Part shown: positions 34,228 through 42,011 of the stretch, piece by piece
Position numbering within the stretch: position 1 is the stretch's first letter
Layout of the letters: the number at the start of each line of letters is the position of its first letter
Assembly (NCBI RefSeq): GCF_014648815.1
Contig: NZ_BMRV01000008.1
Location: forward strand, 301,579-365,578
Direction: 5' to 3'
Source of the DNA: Streptomyces flaveolus
GTDB lineage: Bacteria > Actinomycetota > Actinomycetes > Streptomycetales > Streptomycetaceae
Length of the DNA: 64,000 bases
The notes under the pieces: model-generated
The model's database searches: none
The model's input: the letters and a program-made list of their open reading frames with translations, nothing else
Told to the model about the DNA's origin: nothing
Translations under genes and position numbers: made by a program

Positions 34228-35330
34228 GAGGTCCCGCCCGTGGGCCGGCACAGCACCAGCAGGTCGCTGTGGTGCACCACCACCCGCAGCCGTCCGGCGG
34301 CGCAGGCCGCGAGGCGCTCCGCGAGGTACCGCTCAGCGGACTCCCGCAGCCCGGGGCGCTGTTCGACGGCCGCGCCGACCCAGCCGCGCAGCCACTGGGC
34401 GGTGAGCGCGGCGTCGTCGGGGCCCAGTCGCCAGGGGCTGGGGCGCGTCCGTACGGTGGCGCCGTGCTCGGCGAAGGCGTCCGCCGCGGCGGTGACCGCG
34501 TCCGGGCCGAGGAGGCCGGAGCGCCGTTGGTGGTCGTTGAAGGCGTCGGCGATCTCGGCGTCCAGGGGATGGGCGGGAGTGAGGTCGACGCGGCCGGCGA
34601 CGGACAGGGTCAGCAGTGCCGCGCAGCCGGCCCCGGCGCAGGCGGCGGCGAGGGCGCCGACCTCCCGTGCGGTGAGGACGTCGAGCAGCGCCGACGCTGT
34701 CACCAGTCGGGCGCCGGCCAGCGCGTCCGGGGTGAGCCGGGCGATCTCGCCGCGCCGTGTCTCCACGGTGACCCGGCTGCCGTCGGCGGCGGAGCGCGGG
34801 GAGGCGACCGCGGCGAAGTGCAGCAGGTAGGGGTCGCGGTCGTGCAGGACCCAGTGCTGGGCGCCGTCGAGCAGCGGGGCGAGCCAGCGGCCCATCGAGC
34901 CGGTACCGCAGCCCAGGTCGTGCACGACCAGCCCGCCGGCCCGGCTCGGCAGGTTGGCGAGGCGGACACGCAACGGGTCGAGCAGATCGTGCGCCCGCGC
35001 GGCGGCGTCCGCGCCCTCCCGCAGCCGGAGCCACTCGGGGGCGTAACGCGGGGGGTCGTCGGGGTCTTCGGGGCCTTCGGAGGCTGGTGCTTCTGCCGCG
35101 CGAGGGCCGCCGACCGCGTGAGGATCCGCGGACCCCTGCGGGTCCTCGCCCTGGTGGGGCCGGTGATCGTGCGGCACGTCGTCGGTCTCCTCGCCGCTCC
35201 CCCTCAGCCGCAGGGTGGGTCGGTCGGCGCGGCCGGCGCCCGGCATGGCGCCCGTCGTGGCCTCGGGCGCCTCCTGCGGTCCGGGCTGGGCGGGGATCAC
35301 GCCCCCGGTGGGTGCCGTCGTCCTCCTCAT
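34224..35330 (-). CDS. Class I SAM-dependent methyltransferase
   Basis: The protein has 368 residues from an ATG overlapping the glycosyltransferase stop. The first 110 residues are Pro/Gly/His-rich and look disordered. The Rossmann domain begins near residue 145 with motif I VVHDLGCGTGSMGRWLAPLL, followed by VLHDRDPYLL and LVTASALLDVLTAREV. C-terminal segments are less typical. It is locked in an operon of four overlapping genes between the glycosyltransferase and the flippase-like protein, so it probably methylates the pathway product; whether at N, O or C cannot be told. Confidence 0.8.
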   Translation of the reverse strand: MRRTTAPTGGVIPAQPGPQEAPEATTGAMPGAGRADRPTLRLRGSGEETDDVPHDHRPHQGEDPQGSADPHAVGGPRAAEAPASEGPEDPDDPPRYAPEWLRLREGADAAARAHDLLDPLRVRLANLPSRAGGLVVHDLGCGTGSMGRWLAPLLDGAQHWVLHDRDPYLLHFAAVASPRSAADGSRVTVETRRGEIARLTPDALAGARLVTASALLDVLTAREVGALAAACAGAGCAALLTLSVAGRVDLTPAHPLDAEIADAFNDHQRRSGLLGPDAVTAAADAFAEHGATVRTRPSPWRLGPDDAALTAQWLRGWVGAAVEQRPGLRESAERYLAERLAACAAGRLRVVVHHSDLLVLCRPTGGTS

Positions 35331-36520
35331 GCCGTCCTCCGGGGTTCCGCCGGCAGCCGGTGCAGGACGCCGGCCAGGCTCCGTGCCGTGGCCGCCCAGC
35401 CGTTCAGCGCCGCGCGGCGCCCGCGTGCCGCCGCCTTCAGCCGGCGCCGTACGTCCGCCTCGCCGAACCAGCCCCGCAGTTCGGCGGCGAGCGCGGCGGG
35501 GTCCTCCGGCGGGACGAGGATGCCGGGCACCCCGCCGTCGGGCGCGCGTCCCACGGCCTCCGGGAGGCCGCCGACGTCCGTGGCCAGTACGGGGATGCCG
35601 CGCGCGAGGGCCTCCGTCACCGCCATGCCGTACGTCTCGGCGTACGAGGTGAGGACCATCAGGTCGGCGGCCGCGTAACTGGCGTCCAGGTCCGCGCCGG
35701 AGCGGGGCCCCGCCAGCTCCAGCCGGTCCTGGAGGCCGTACCTCCCGATCAGGGCCCGCAACCGGCCGACGTACGCGGGGTCCTGGCCGAGTCCGCCGAC
35801 GCACACGCACGACCAGGGGAGGTCGGCCACCGCGGCCAGCGCCTCCACCAGCCGGTGCTGTCCCTTGCGGGGCGTGACCGCGGCGACGCACAGGAGCCGG
35901 GAGACTCCGTCGGTGCCGGGCGCGAGCGGCGCGATGTCGGCGCCGGGTGCGGCGACGTGGACGCGGGCCGGGTCGAGGCCGTGGTGGGAGACGAGGCGGC
36001 GCACCGCCCAGTCGCTGGTGGCGACGACGGCCGGGACGGCCCGGAGCACCGCGCGCTCCCGGGCGTCCAGCGCGGCGGCCACGGTCGGGTCGAGGCCGGT
36101 CTCGTCGCCGAGCGGCAGGTGGACGAGGACGGCCATGCGCAGCCGCCCGGCCTCCGGGACGACGACCTCCGGCACGCCGCAGGCGACCAGCCCGTCCAGC
36201 AGGACCACGGCGCCGTCCGGCAACCGGCGCAGGACGCGGGCGAGTTCCGTCCGCGCGGCCTCGTCGGGCCGGGGCCAGTCGCCGTCCACGGGCAGTCCCC
36301 GCACCCGCCAGCCGAAGCCGGGCAGGTCCAGTGCCACCCGCCGGTCGTAGGCGTTGCCGCCGCTCGGCGCGGCCGGGTCGTCGACGCCGCCCGGCAGCAC
36401 GAAGTGCACGGAGCGCAGGGACATGGGGACGATCCCGCCGTTCCTCAGGGCCGACGCCTGCGCGGGCACATAGGCGAGCCGGGCGCGGCCGGCCGTCGTT
36501 TCGACGGACGTGCCGGTCAC
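35327..36520 (-). CDS. Glycosyltransferase family 4 (GT-B fold)
   Basis: The protein has 397 residues from a GTG overlapping the T-fold gene stop. The C-terminal nucleotide-sugar domain has LLCVAAVTPRKGQHRLVEAL and the E-x7-E pattern in AETYGMAVTEALARG, then LATDVGGLPEAV, all typical of retaining GT4 enzymes. It is cytoplasmic with no membrane helix. Placed between a pterin-binding-type protein and a methyltransferase, it should add a hexose or similar sugar to the pathway intermediate. Confidence 0.87.
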   Translation of the reverse strand: MTGTSVETTAGRARLAYVPAQASALRNGGIVPMSLRSVHFVLPGGVDDPAAPSGGNAYDRRVALDLPGFGWRVRGLPVDGDWPRPDEAARTELARVLRRLPDGAVVLLDGLVACGVPEVVVPEAGRLRMAVLVHLPLGDETGLDPTVAAALDARERAVLRAVPAVVATSDWAVRRLVSHHGLDPARVHVAAPGADIAPLAPGTDGVSRLLCVAAVTPRKGQHRLVEALAAVADLPWSCVCVGGLGQDPAYVGRLRALIGRYGLQDRLELAGPRSGADLDASYAAADLMVLTSYAETYGMAVTEALARGIPVLATDVGGLPEAVGRAPDGGVPGILVPPEDPAALAAELRGWFGEADVRRRLKAAARGRRAALNGWAATARSLAGVLHRLPAEPRRTA

Positions 36521-36915
36521 AGCGCACGCTCGTAACTCGCCCAGGCGACGTGCGACTCGTGGAGGGTGACGGTGAGACCGGCCAGGCCCTTGGCCCCCTC
36601 GCCGAGGGCGCCCTTGTGGACGCGCTCGGCGAGCCGGTCGGCGACGACCTTGGCGAGGAACTCCGTGGAGGTGTTGACGCCGGCGAAGTCGGGTTCGTTG
36701 TCGAGGTTGCGGTAGTTCAGCTCCGCGACGACGGCTCCCAGTTCCCGCGTGGCCAGTCCGATGTCGACGACGATGTTGTCCTCGTCCAGCTGCTCGCGCC
36801 GGAAGGTGGCGTCCACCAGGAACGTCGCTCCGTGCAGGCGCTGCGCGGGCCCGAAGACGTCGCCGCGGAAGCTGTGGGCGATCATGATGTGATCGCGGAC
36901 GGTGATGCTGAACAA
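36517..36915 (-). CDS. 6-pyruvoyltetrahydropterin synthase/QueD homologue lacking catalytic residues
   Basis: The TTG at 36915 has GGAGGG upstream and gives 132 residues beginning MFSITVRDHIM; a GTG at 36960 is possible. The T-fold is clear, but where QueD reads CGRLHGH this protein reads AQRLHGA: the catalytic Cys is A24 and one zinc His is A30 (H14 and H28 remain). The Asp-His pair LDH is LNY (N67-Y68). The pterin-anchoring Glu is kept in LHESH (E120). This fits what I recall of the S. coelicolor SCO6650 structure, which had no zinc or triad yet a pterin-type pocket. It probably binds a pterin- or pyrimidine-like intermediate and does other chemistry or none. Confidence 0.85.
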   Translation of the reverse strand: MFSITVRDHIMIAHSFRGDVFGPAQRLHGATFLVDATFRREQLDEDNIVVDIGLATRELGAVVAELNYRNLDNEPDFAGVNTSTEFLAKVVADRLAERVHKGALGEGAKGLAGLTVTLHESHVAWASYERAL

Positions 36916-37044
36916 CGGACGACCCTCCAGGTGTGGCGCGTCTGACCCCCCGCCGGTCACTGCGCGGGGTGCCGTCTATTACGGCTCGGTGCCTTCCCTT
37001 GTTCAGCGGCCCGTATCTCTTTTCCCAAGGTCAGTCGATCGCTC

Positions 37045-37067
37045 CCCCGTCCGGGAGACGGACGGGG
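37045..37067 (-). terminator. Hairpin after MDR dehydrogenase gene
   Basis: CCCCGTCCG and CGGACGGGG, perfect 9-bp arms, flank GGAGA, four bases beyond the dehydrogenase stop. It separates that gene from the T-fold-led operon, whose promoter must then lie within 36916-37044. Confidence 0.7.
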
Positions 37068-37071
37068 ACGG

Positions 37072-38055
37072 TCAGTCGTCGTCGCCGTACCGGATGCGGT
37101 GGCACAGGGCGGGGATCTCCCCCGAGGCCAGCTTCGGCAGCACGTCCGGCAGTTCCGCGAAGGCCGACTCGCCGGTGACGAGGGCGTCCAGGGCGGGGTC
37201 GGCGAGCAGGTCGAGAGCGAGAGCGAGCCGGTCGGCGTACGTGCGGGTGGCGGCGCGCGCCGGGGAGACGGTGCCGACCTGGCTGCCGCGCACGGTCAGG
37301 CGCCGGGAGTGGAAGGCCTCGCCGAGCGGCAGGGCGACGCGCCGGTCGCCGTACCAGCTCAGCTCGACGACCGTGCCCTCGGGCCGCAGCAGCTCCAGGG
37401 ACCGGGCGAGTCCCTCCTCGGTGGCGCTGGCGTGCACGACGAGGTCCCGGTCGCCGAGGGCGTCGGCGGGGGACGCGAAGCCGACGCCGAGTGCCTCGGC
37501 GACCTTCGCCCGCGCCGGGTCGGCGTCGACCACCTGGACGCGGACGCCGGGGAACCGGGCCAGCAGCGCGGCCACCGAACAGCCGACCATGCCGCCGCCG
37601 ACCACGGCGACGCGGTCGCCGACCAGGGGCGCGGCGTCCCACAGGGCGTTGACGGCGGTCTCCACCGTACCGGCGAGCACGGCCCGCCCGGCGGGGACGT
37701 CCGACGGCACGGGGGTGACGGCCGCGGCCGGGACGACGTAGCGGGTCTGGTGGGGGTAGAGGCAGAAGACGGTGCGCCCGGCGAGCGCGTCCGGGCCCTC
37801 CTCCACCACGCCGACGTTGAGGTAGCCGTACTTCACCGGCCCGGGGAAGTCGCCCTCCTGGAAGGGCGCGCGCATGGCCGTGTACTGGTTCTCGGGCACC
37901 CGGCCGTGGAAGACGAGCGTCTCGGTGCCCCGGCTGACCCCGCTGAAGAGCGTGCGCACGAGCACCTCGTCCGCGCCGGGTTCGGGCAGCTCCACGTCCC
38001 GGATCACGCCCCGGCCGGGCGAGTCGAGCCAGAACGCACGTGCGGTGCGGGTCAT
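37072..38055 (-). CDS. Medium-chain dehydrogenase/reductase lacking zinc ligands
   Basis: The ATG at 38055 follows AGGAGG and gives 327 residues. The MDR fold is evident from the Rossmann segment VAVVGGGMVGCSVAALLARF. The usual catalytic zinc pattern is absent: the position of CGTD reads SRGTE, and GHE is replaced in KYGYLNVGVVEE, similar to BchC-like proteins. It should be an NAD(P)H oxidoreductase acting on a carbonyl or alcohol of the pathway compound. It belongs to the 31.7-39.0 kb locus by position, just upstream of the T-fold gene and divergent from the CDP-alcohol transferase. Confidence 0.82.
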   Translation of the reverse strand: MTRTARAFWLDSPGRGVIRDVELPEPGADEVLVRTLFSGVSRGTETLVFHGRVPENQYTAMRAPFQEGDFPGPVKYGYLNVGVVEEGPDALAGRTVFCLYPHQTRYVVPAAAVTPVPSDVPAGRAVLAGTVETAVNALWDAAPLVGDRVAVVGGGMVGCSVAALLARFPGVRVQVVDADPARAKVAEALGVGFASPADALGDRDLVVHASATEEGLARSLELLRPEGTVVELSWYGDRRVALPLGEAFHSRRLTVRGSQVGTVSPARAATRTYADRLALALDLLADPALDALVTGESAFAELPDVLPKLASGEIPALCHRIRYGDDD

Positions 38056-38164
38056 CGGATGTCCTCCTGAACGATCGGGAAGCCGCCCACGTACCGAGGG
38101 ATGCACAAGCCGCGCACAAGGTAGCGGCGTTGATCGACTCTGTCACACGGCCGGAGGATGTTCG

Positions 38165-38980
38165 GTGGCCCAGCACAACACGTACGACGCCAGGTCGCGG
38201 ACACGACCTAGGCCCCCGCAGCAGGAGACCGCGGTGGGAGCTAGCGCGCAGGTCCTGCTGCTGGTGCTGCTCGGTACGGCGATCGGCATGGGCACGGCGG
38301 GCTGGCTGACCGGCCTCGCGTTCGCGTTCGCGACCTGGGCGGTGCTCACCCGGGCCCTGCACCGCTCCCGGCCGCCGTCGTTCGGCCCGGCCAACCGGGT
38401 CACCCTCGGCCGGGCCACCCTGGTCGGCGGGGTGACGGCCCTGGTCGCCGACTCCTTCCGCAGCGCGCCGCCCGTCTCCCTCCTCGTCGGCCTGACGGCC
38501 GTGGCCCTGGTCCTGGACGGAGTCGACGGCAAGGTCGCCCGCCGCACCGGCACGTCGACGGCCCTGGGGGCGCGCTTCGACATGGAGGTCGACGCGTTCC
38601 TCATCCTGGTGCTCAGCGTGTACGTCGCGATGGACCTGGGCCCGTGGGTGCTGCTGATCGGCGGCATGCGGTACGTCTTCGTCGCCGCCGCCCGCGTATG
38701 GCCGTGGCTCACCGCCCCGCTGCCGCCGAGCACGGCCCGCAAGACGGTGGCGGCGCTGCAGGGGGTGCTGCTGCTCCTCGCGGGCGCGCAGCTGCTGCCG
38801 GAGTCGGCCAACGCGGGGGTGGTGGGGCTGGCGCTGGGGCTGCTGGTGTGGTCGTTCGGGCGGGACGTGGTGTGGCTGTGGCGGAGGACGGGGAGCGGGA
38901 TGGCGGCTCCTGGGGAGGACCCGGCGTCCGTACCGGCAGCCGCGGCTCACGTGGGCGCGCGACGAGTCCTGGCCCGGTGA
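38165..38980 (+). CDS. CDP-alcohol phosphatidyltransferase family membrane protein
   Basis: The GTG at 38165 with GGAGG upstream gives 271 residues; GTG at 38234 with AGGAG is an equally good start. The catalytic motif D-x2-DG-x2-AR-x8-G-x3-D-x3-D is complete (beginning LDGVDGKVARR). About six helices. These enzymes join a CDP-linked lipid or polyol to an alcohol, giving a phosphodiester. Alongside the flippase-like protein and glycosyltransferase it suggests that the pathway product is attached to a lipid or polyol phosphate. The 3' end overlaps the convergent MFS gene by 34 bases. Confidence 0.83.
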   Translation: MAQHNTYDARSRTRPRPPQQETAVGASAQVLLLVLLGTAIGMGTAGWLTGLAFAFATWAVLTRALHRSRPPSFGPANRVTLGRATLVGGVTALVADSFRSAPPVSLLVGLTAVALVLDGVDGKVARRTGTSTALGARFDMEVDAFLILVLSVYVAMDLGPWVLLIGGMRYVFVAAARVWPWLTAPLPPSTARKTVAALQGVLLLLAGAQLLPESANAGVVGLALGLLVWSFGRDVVWLWRRTGSGMAAPGEDPASVPAAAAHVGARRVLAR

Positions 38981-40215
38981 CCGCGGGGCAGCAGGGCGAC
39001 CGCGGCGAGCGGTACGGCGGCCAGTGCCAGCCACGGCACGGCGACCGGCAGCCCGCCGTCCAGGAGCAGGCCGGTCGCGGAGCTGCCGGCCAGCGCGATC
39101 AGCCCGGAGACCGAGGACAACGCCCCGGTGTACAGGCCGAGTCTGCCGTCCTCGGCGAGGTCGGGCACCCAGGCGCGGGCGACGGGTGCGACCAGCATCT
39201 GACCGAGCGTCAGCATGACGACGAACCCGGCGGCCGGCACGAGCCCGCCCGCGCCCGTCCATCCCGCGGGCCGGGCGAGGCCGACGGCGGCGAACCCGCC
39301 CGCGATCAGCGCCAGCCCGGCCGCCATCGACCGGCGCGGCGTCAACCGCTCCCCCGCCCACCGGGTCACCGGCAACTGCGCGGTCACCACCAGCAGCGAG
39401 GACAGCGCGAACAGCCAGGCCAGCGGCGCCTGCGAACCGGCGGCCCGCTCCACCTCGGCGGGCAGGGCGAGGTAGAGCTGGTTGTAGGCGAGCAGATAGG
39501 CGCCGTACGCACAGCACAGCGCCAGGAAGGGCCGGTTGCGCAGGAGCAGCCGCGCCCCGCCCCTCGCCCGGACGCGGGCCCGCCCGGGAAGGTGCTGGGG
39601 CAGCAGCCACGCGTGCCCGGCGAGGACGAGCACGAAGACGCCGGCCCCGGCCAGGCACGCCGTGCGGAAGTCGACGGCCAGCAGCAGCGCGCCCAGCAGC
39701 GGCCCGACGAACGCCCCCGCCTGGCCGGCCACGGTGAACAGCGCGAGCACCCTGGTCCGGTCCCCGCCGCCCTGTTCCTCCCACAGGACGGCCTGCCGGG
39801 CGACCTCGGACTCGACGGCGGGTGAGAACAGCGCGGCGGCGAACCCGATGAGCAGCACCGCGCCGACGACCGCCCAGGTCCGCTCGGCGTACCCGAGCCA
39901 CCCGAACCCGGCGATGCGCAGCACGCATCCGGCGAGGACGACGGGCCGGATGCCGTACCGGTCGGCCAGCGCCCCGCCGACCACGAACAGCCCCTGCTGG
40001 CTGAAGGTCCGCAGCCCGAGCACGAATCCGACCAGCCAGCCCGCCATGCCCACGGCCTGCCCGAGGTGTTCCGCGAGGAAGGGCAGGACGGCGAAGAAGC
40101 CTATGTTGAAGGCGAGTTGGGTGAGGATCAGCAGGCGCAGCAGCGGGGAGAGCGGGGTGGTGTGGCCACGGCCGGGAGCCTTCATGGTCGAGCGGCCGGT
40201 GGGGGTGGGGGTCAT
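38947..40215 (-). CDS. MFS transporter
   Basis: The ATG at 40215 overlaps the permease stop (ATGA), giving 422 residues with twelve helices; ATG at 40185 would shorten the N-terminus by ten. MFS loop motif GGALADRYGIRPVVL follows helix 2. It is translationally coupled to the fused ABC permease and binding protein, a combination seen in opine-metallophore systems where an MFS protein exports what the ABC system re-imports. No biosynthesis gene for such a metallophore is seen here, so substrate is open. Confidence 0.82.
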   Translation of the reverse strand: MTPTPTGRSTMKAPGRGHTTPLSPLLRLLILTQLAFNIGFFAVLPFLAEHLGQAVGMAGWLVGFVLGLRTFSQQGLFVVGGALADRYGIRPVVLAGCVLRIAGFGWLGYAERTWAVVGAVLLIGFAAALFSPAVESEVARQAVLWEEQGGGDRTRVLALFTVAGQAGAFVGPLLGALLLAVDFRTACLAGAGVFVLVLAGHAWLLPQHLPGRARVRARGGARLLLRNRPFLALCCAYGAYLLAYNQLYLALPAEVERAAGSQAPLAWLFALSSLLVVTAQLPVTRWAGERLTPRRSMAAGLALIAGGFAAVGLARPAGWTGAGGLVPAAGFVVMLTLGQMLVAPVARAWVPDLAEDGRLGLYTGALSSVSGLIALAGSSATGLLLDGGLPVAVPWLALAAVPLAAVALLPRGHRARTRRAPT

Positions 40216-42008
40216 CGGGCTCCGGCCAGTTCCTTCTCGGCGACGGCGGTGGGCTGCGGGCCGGTGGCCGGGGGCTCCGGGCTGTGCCGTCGTCGCGGCC
40301 GGCGCAGTCCGCCCGCCGCGGTGACGGCGAGGGCGCCGAGCAGGGCGAGGACGGCGGCGGGGGCGAGGACGGCCCAGGGGGCGCGTTCGGCGTAGGGCTG
40401 GTTCTCGGCGAGGAGCAGGCCCCATTCGGGGGACGGCGGCTGGGCGCCGAGGCCGAGGAAGCCGAGCGAGGCGAGCGCGAGGGCGACGCCGGGCAGCCGC
40501 AGCAGGGCATGGCGGATGACGGGCGGCAGGACGGCGGGGAGCAGTTCGCGACGCAGCAGGTAACGGCGCCCGGCGCCCAGCCCCCGGGTGGCCGTGATGT
40601 GCAGGGTGGCGCGTTCCTGGCGCAGCAGCGACGCGGTGTGCGTGGCCAGCGGTGCCCAGGCCACGGCGCCCACGGCGAGGGCGGGGGTCGCCGCTCCGCT
40701 GCCCGCGACGGCGGTGACGAGGAGGGCGGCGAGTACGGGCGGCACGGCGTTGACGGTGTCGACGAGCGGCGCGGACACCCCGGGAAGGAGCCCCAGCAGC
40801 ACGCCCGTGAGCAGGGCGACGGCGGTGATGGCGGAGGCGAGCAGCAGCGTGTCGAGGGCTCCGTGACCGACGCGGGCGAGCAGGTCGCGGCCGAGGGCGT
40901 CGGTGCCGAAGGGGTGGGCGGTGGACGGCGGTTGCAGCCGCTGGCCGGTGTCGAGGGCAAGGGGGTCGCGGGTCAGGCCGCAGGCGACGACGGCGAGCAG
41001 GACACCGCCGTGGAGGAGGGGCAGGAGGCCACGGGCGGGGGGTGCGGGCCGGTGCAGGGAGGACAGGGCGCCGTCGCGCAGGGCGGGCCCGGTGAGCAGG
41101 CGTCCGGTGACGCGGGTGGCGAGGGTCGCGAGCGCGGCGAGCAGGAGGAGGGCGAGGGTGCCGGCCTGGAGGACGGGCAGGTCCTGGGCGAGGGCGGCCT
41201 GGAGGGTGGTACGGCCGAGGCCGGGGATGTCGAAGACCTGCTCGACGGCGACGGCCCCGCCGGTCAGCCCGACGACGAACAGCCCGAGGTTGGGCAGCAG
41301 CGCCGGCACGCACCGGCGCACCGCCTGCCGGGCGATGCGCCGGCCCGGCAGTCCACGGGCGGCGGCGGCCAGCGCCCAGGGCTCGCCGAACGCGCCGGGC
41401 AGCAGGTCGTCGAGCAGCCGCCCCAGCACGGCCCCGGCGGGCAAGCCGAGGGCGAGGGCGGGCAGTACGGTCCACTGCGGCCCGTACCACCCCAGCGCGG
41501 GCAGCCAGCCCAGTTGTACTCCGACGACGGTGGCGAGCACGGAGGCGACGAGGAACTCGGGCAGCGCGGCGGCCACGGCGGAGACGGTGCCGCCACGGCG
41601 CCGCCCGTCGAGCCGCCGCCGTGCGCCGAGCCGGAGGGTGCGGGCGCAGACGGCCGTGGCGGTGAGGGCGGCGACCACGAGGGCGACCGTCATCAGCAGC
41701 AGGGAGGCGCCCAGGGCCTGGAGCACGTCGGGCAGGACGTCGTTCCCGGAGATCCACGACTGCCCGGCGTCCCCGTGCGCGAGCCCGCCGAGCCACCGGC
41801 CCAGCAGGTGCAACGGCCCGCCGTCGAGCCCGAGCTGCTCGCGGATGCCGGCGAGGACCTCGGGCGTGGGGTCGCGGTCGGCCGCCCTCGCCTTGAGGAC
41901 GGTGTGCGCCGGGTCGGTACGGGTCAGCCACGGCAGCAGCCCGATCCCGCACACCAGCCCGGCCGCGAGCACGACCCGCCACACCACGGTTGCCATGCGC
42001 TGCCGCAC
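40212..42008 (-). CDS. Fused DppB-DppC-type ABC permease
   Basis: The protein has 598 residues and contains both permease subunits of an oligopeptide/nickel-type importer in one chain. The first EAA loop lies near residue 220 (AAAARGLPGRRIARQAVRR), the second near 495 (ITATRGLGAGRRYLLRREL); the C half starts near residue 335 and contains HPFGTDALGRDLLARV, a signature of DppC proteins. It lies three bases after the binding-protein gene. No ATP-binding subunit is encoded next to it, so it must use an ATPase from elsewhere. The Pro/Arg-rich tail is unremarkable. Confidence 0.87.
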   Translation of the reverse strand: MRQRMATVVWRVVLAAGLVCGIGLLPWLTRTDPAHTVLKARAADRDPTPEVLAGIREQLGLDGGPLHLLGRWLGGLAHGDAGQSWISGNDVLPDVLQALGASLLLMTVALVVAALTATAVCARTLRLGARRRLDGRRRGGTVSAVAAALPEFLVASVLATVVGVQLGWLPALGWYGPQWTVLPALALGLPAGAVLGRLLDDLLPGAFGEPWALAAAARGLPGRRIARQAVRRCVPALLPNLGLFVVGLTGGAVAVEQVFDIPGLGRTTLQAALAQDLPVLQAGTLALLLLAALATLATRVTGRLLTGPALRDGALSSLHRPAPPARGLLPLLHGGVLLAVVACGLTRDPLALDTGQRLQPPSTAHPFGTDALGRDLLARVGHGALDTLLLASAITAVALLTGVLLGLLPGVSAPLVDTVNAVPPVLAALLVTAVAGSGAATPALAVGAVAWAPLATHTASLLRQERATLHITATRGLGAGRRYLLRRELLPAVLPPVIRHALLRLPGVALALASLGFLGLGAQPPSPEWGLLLAENQPYAERAPWAVLAPAAVLALLGALAVTAAGGLRRPRRRHSPEPPATGPQPTAVAEKELAGAR

Positions 42009-42011
42009 GGT

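Noticed and set aside
40212..42008. Possible sequencing fusion of two permease genes
   Set aside because: Both halves are in one continuous frame with a sensible linker and no leftover start or stop, so a true fusion is more likely.
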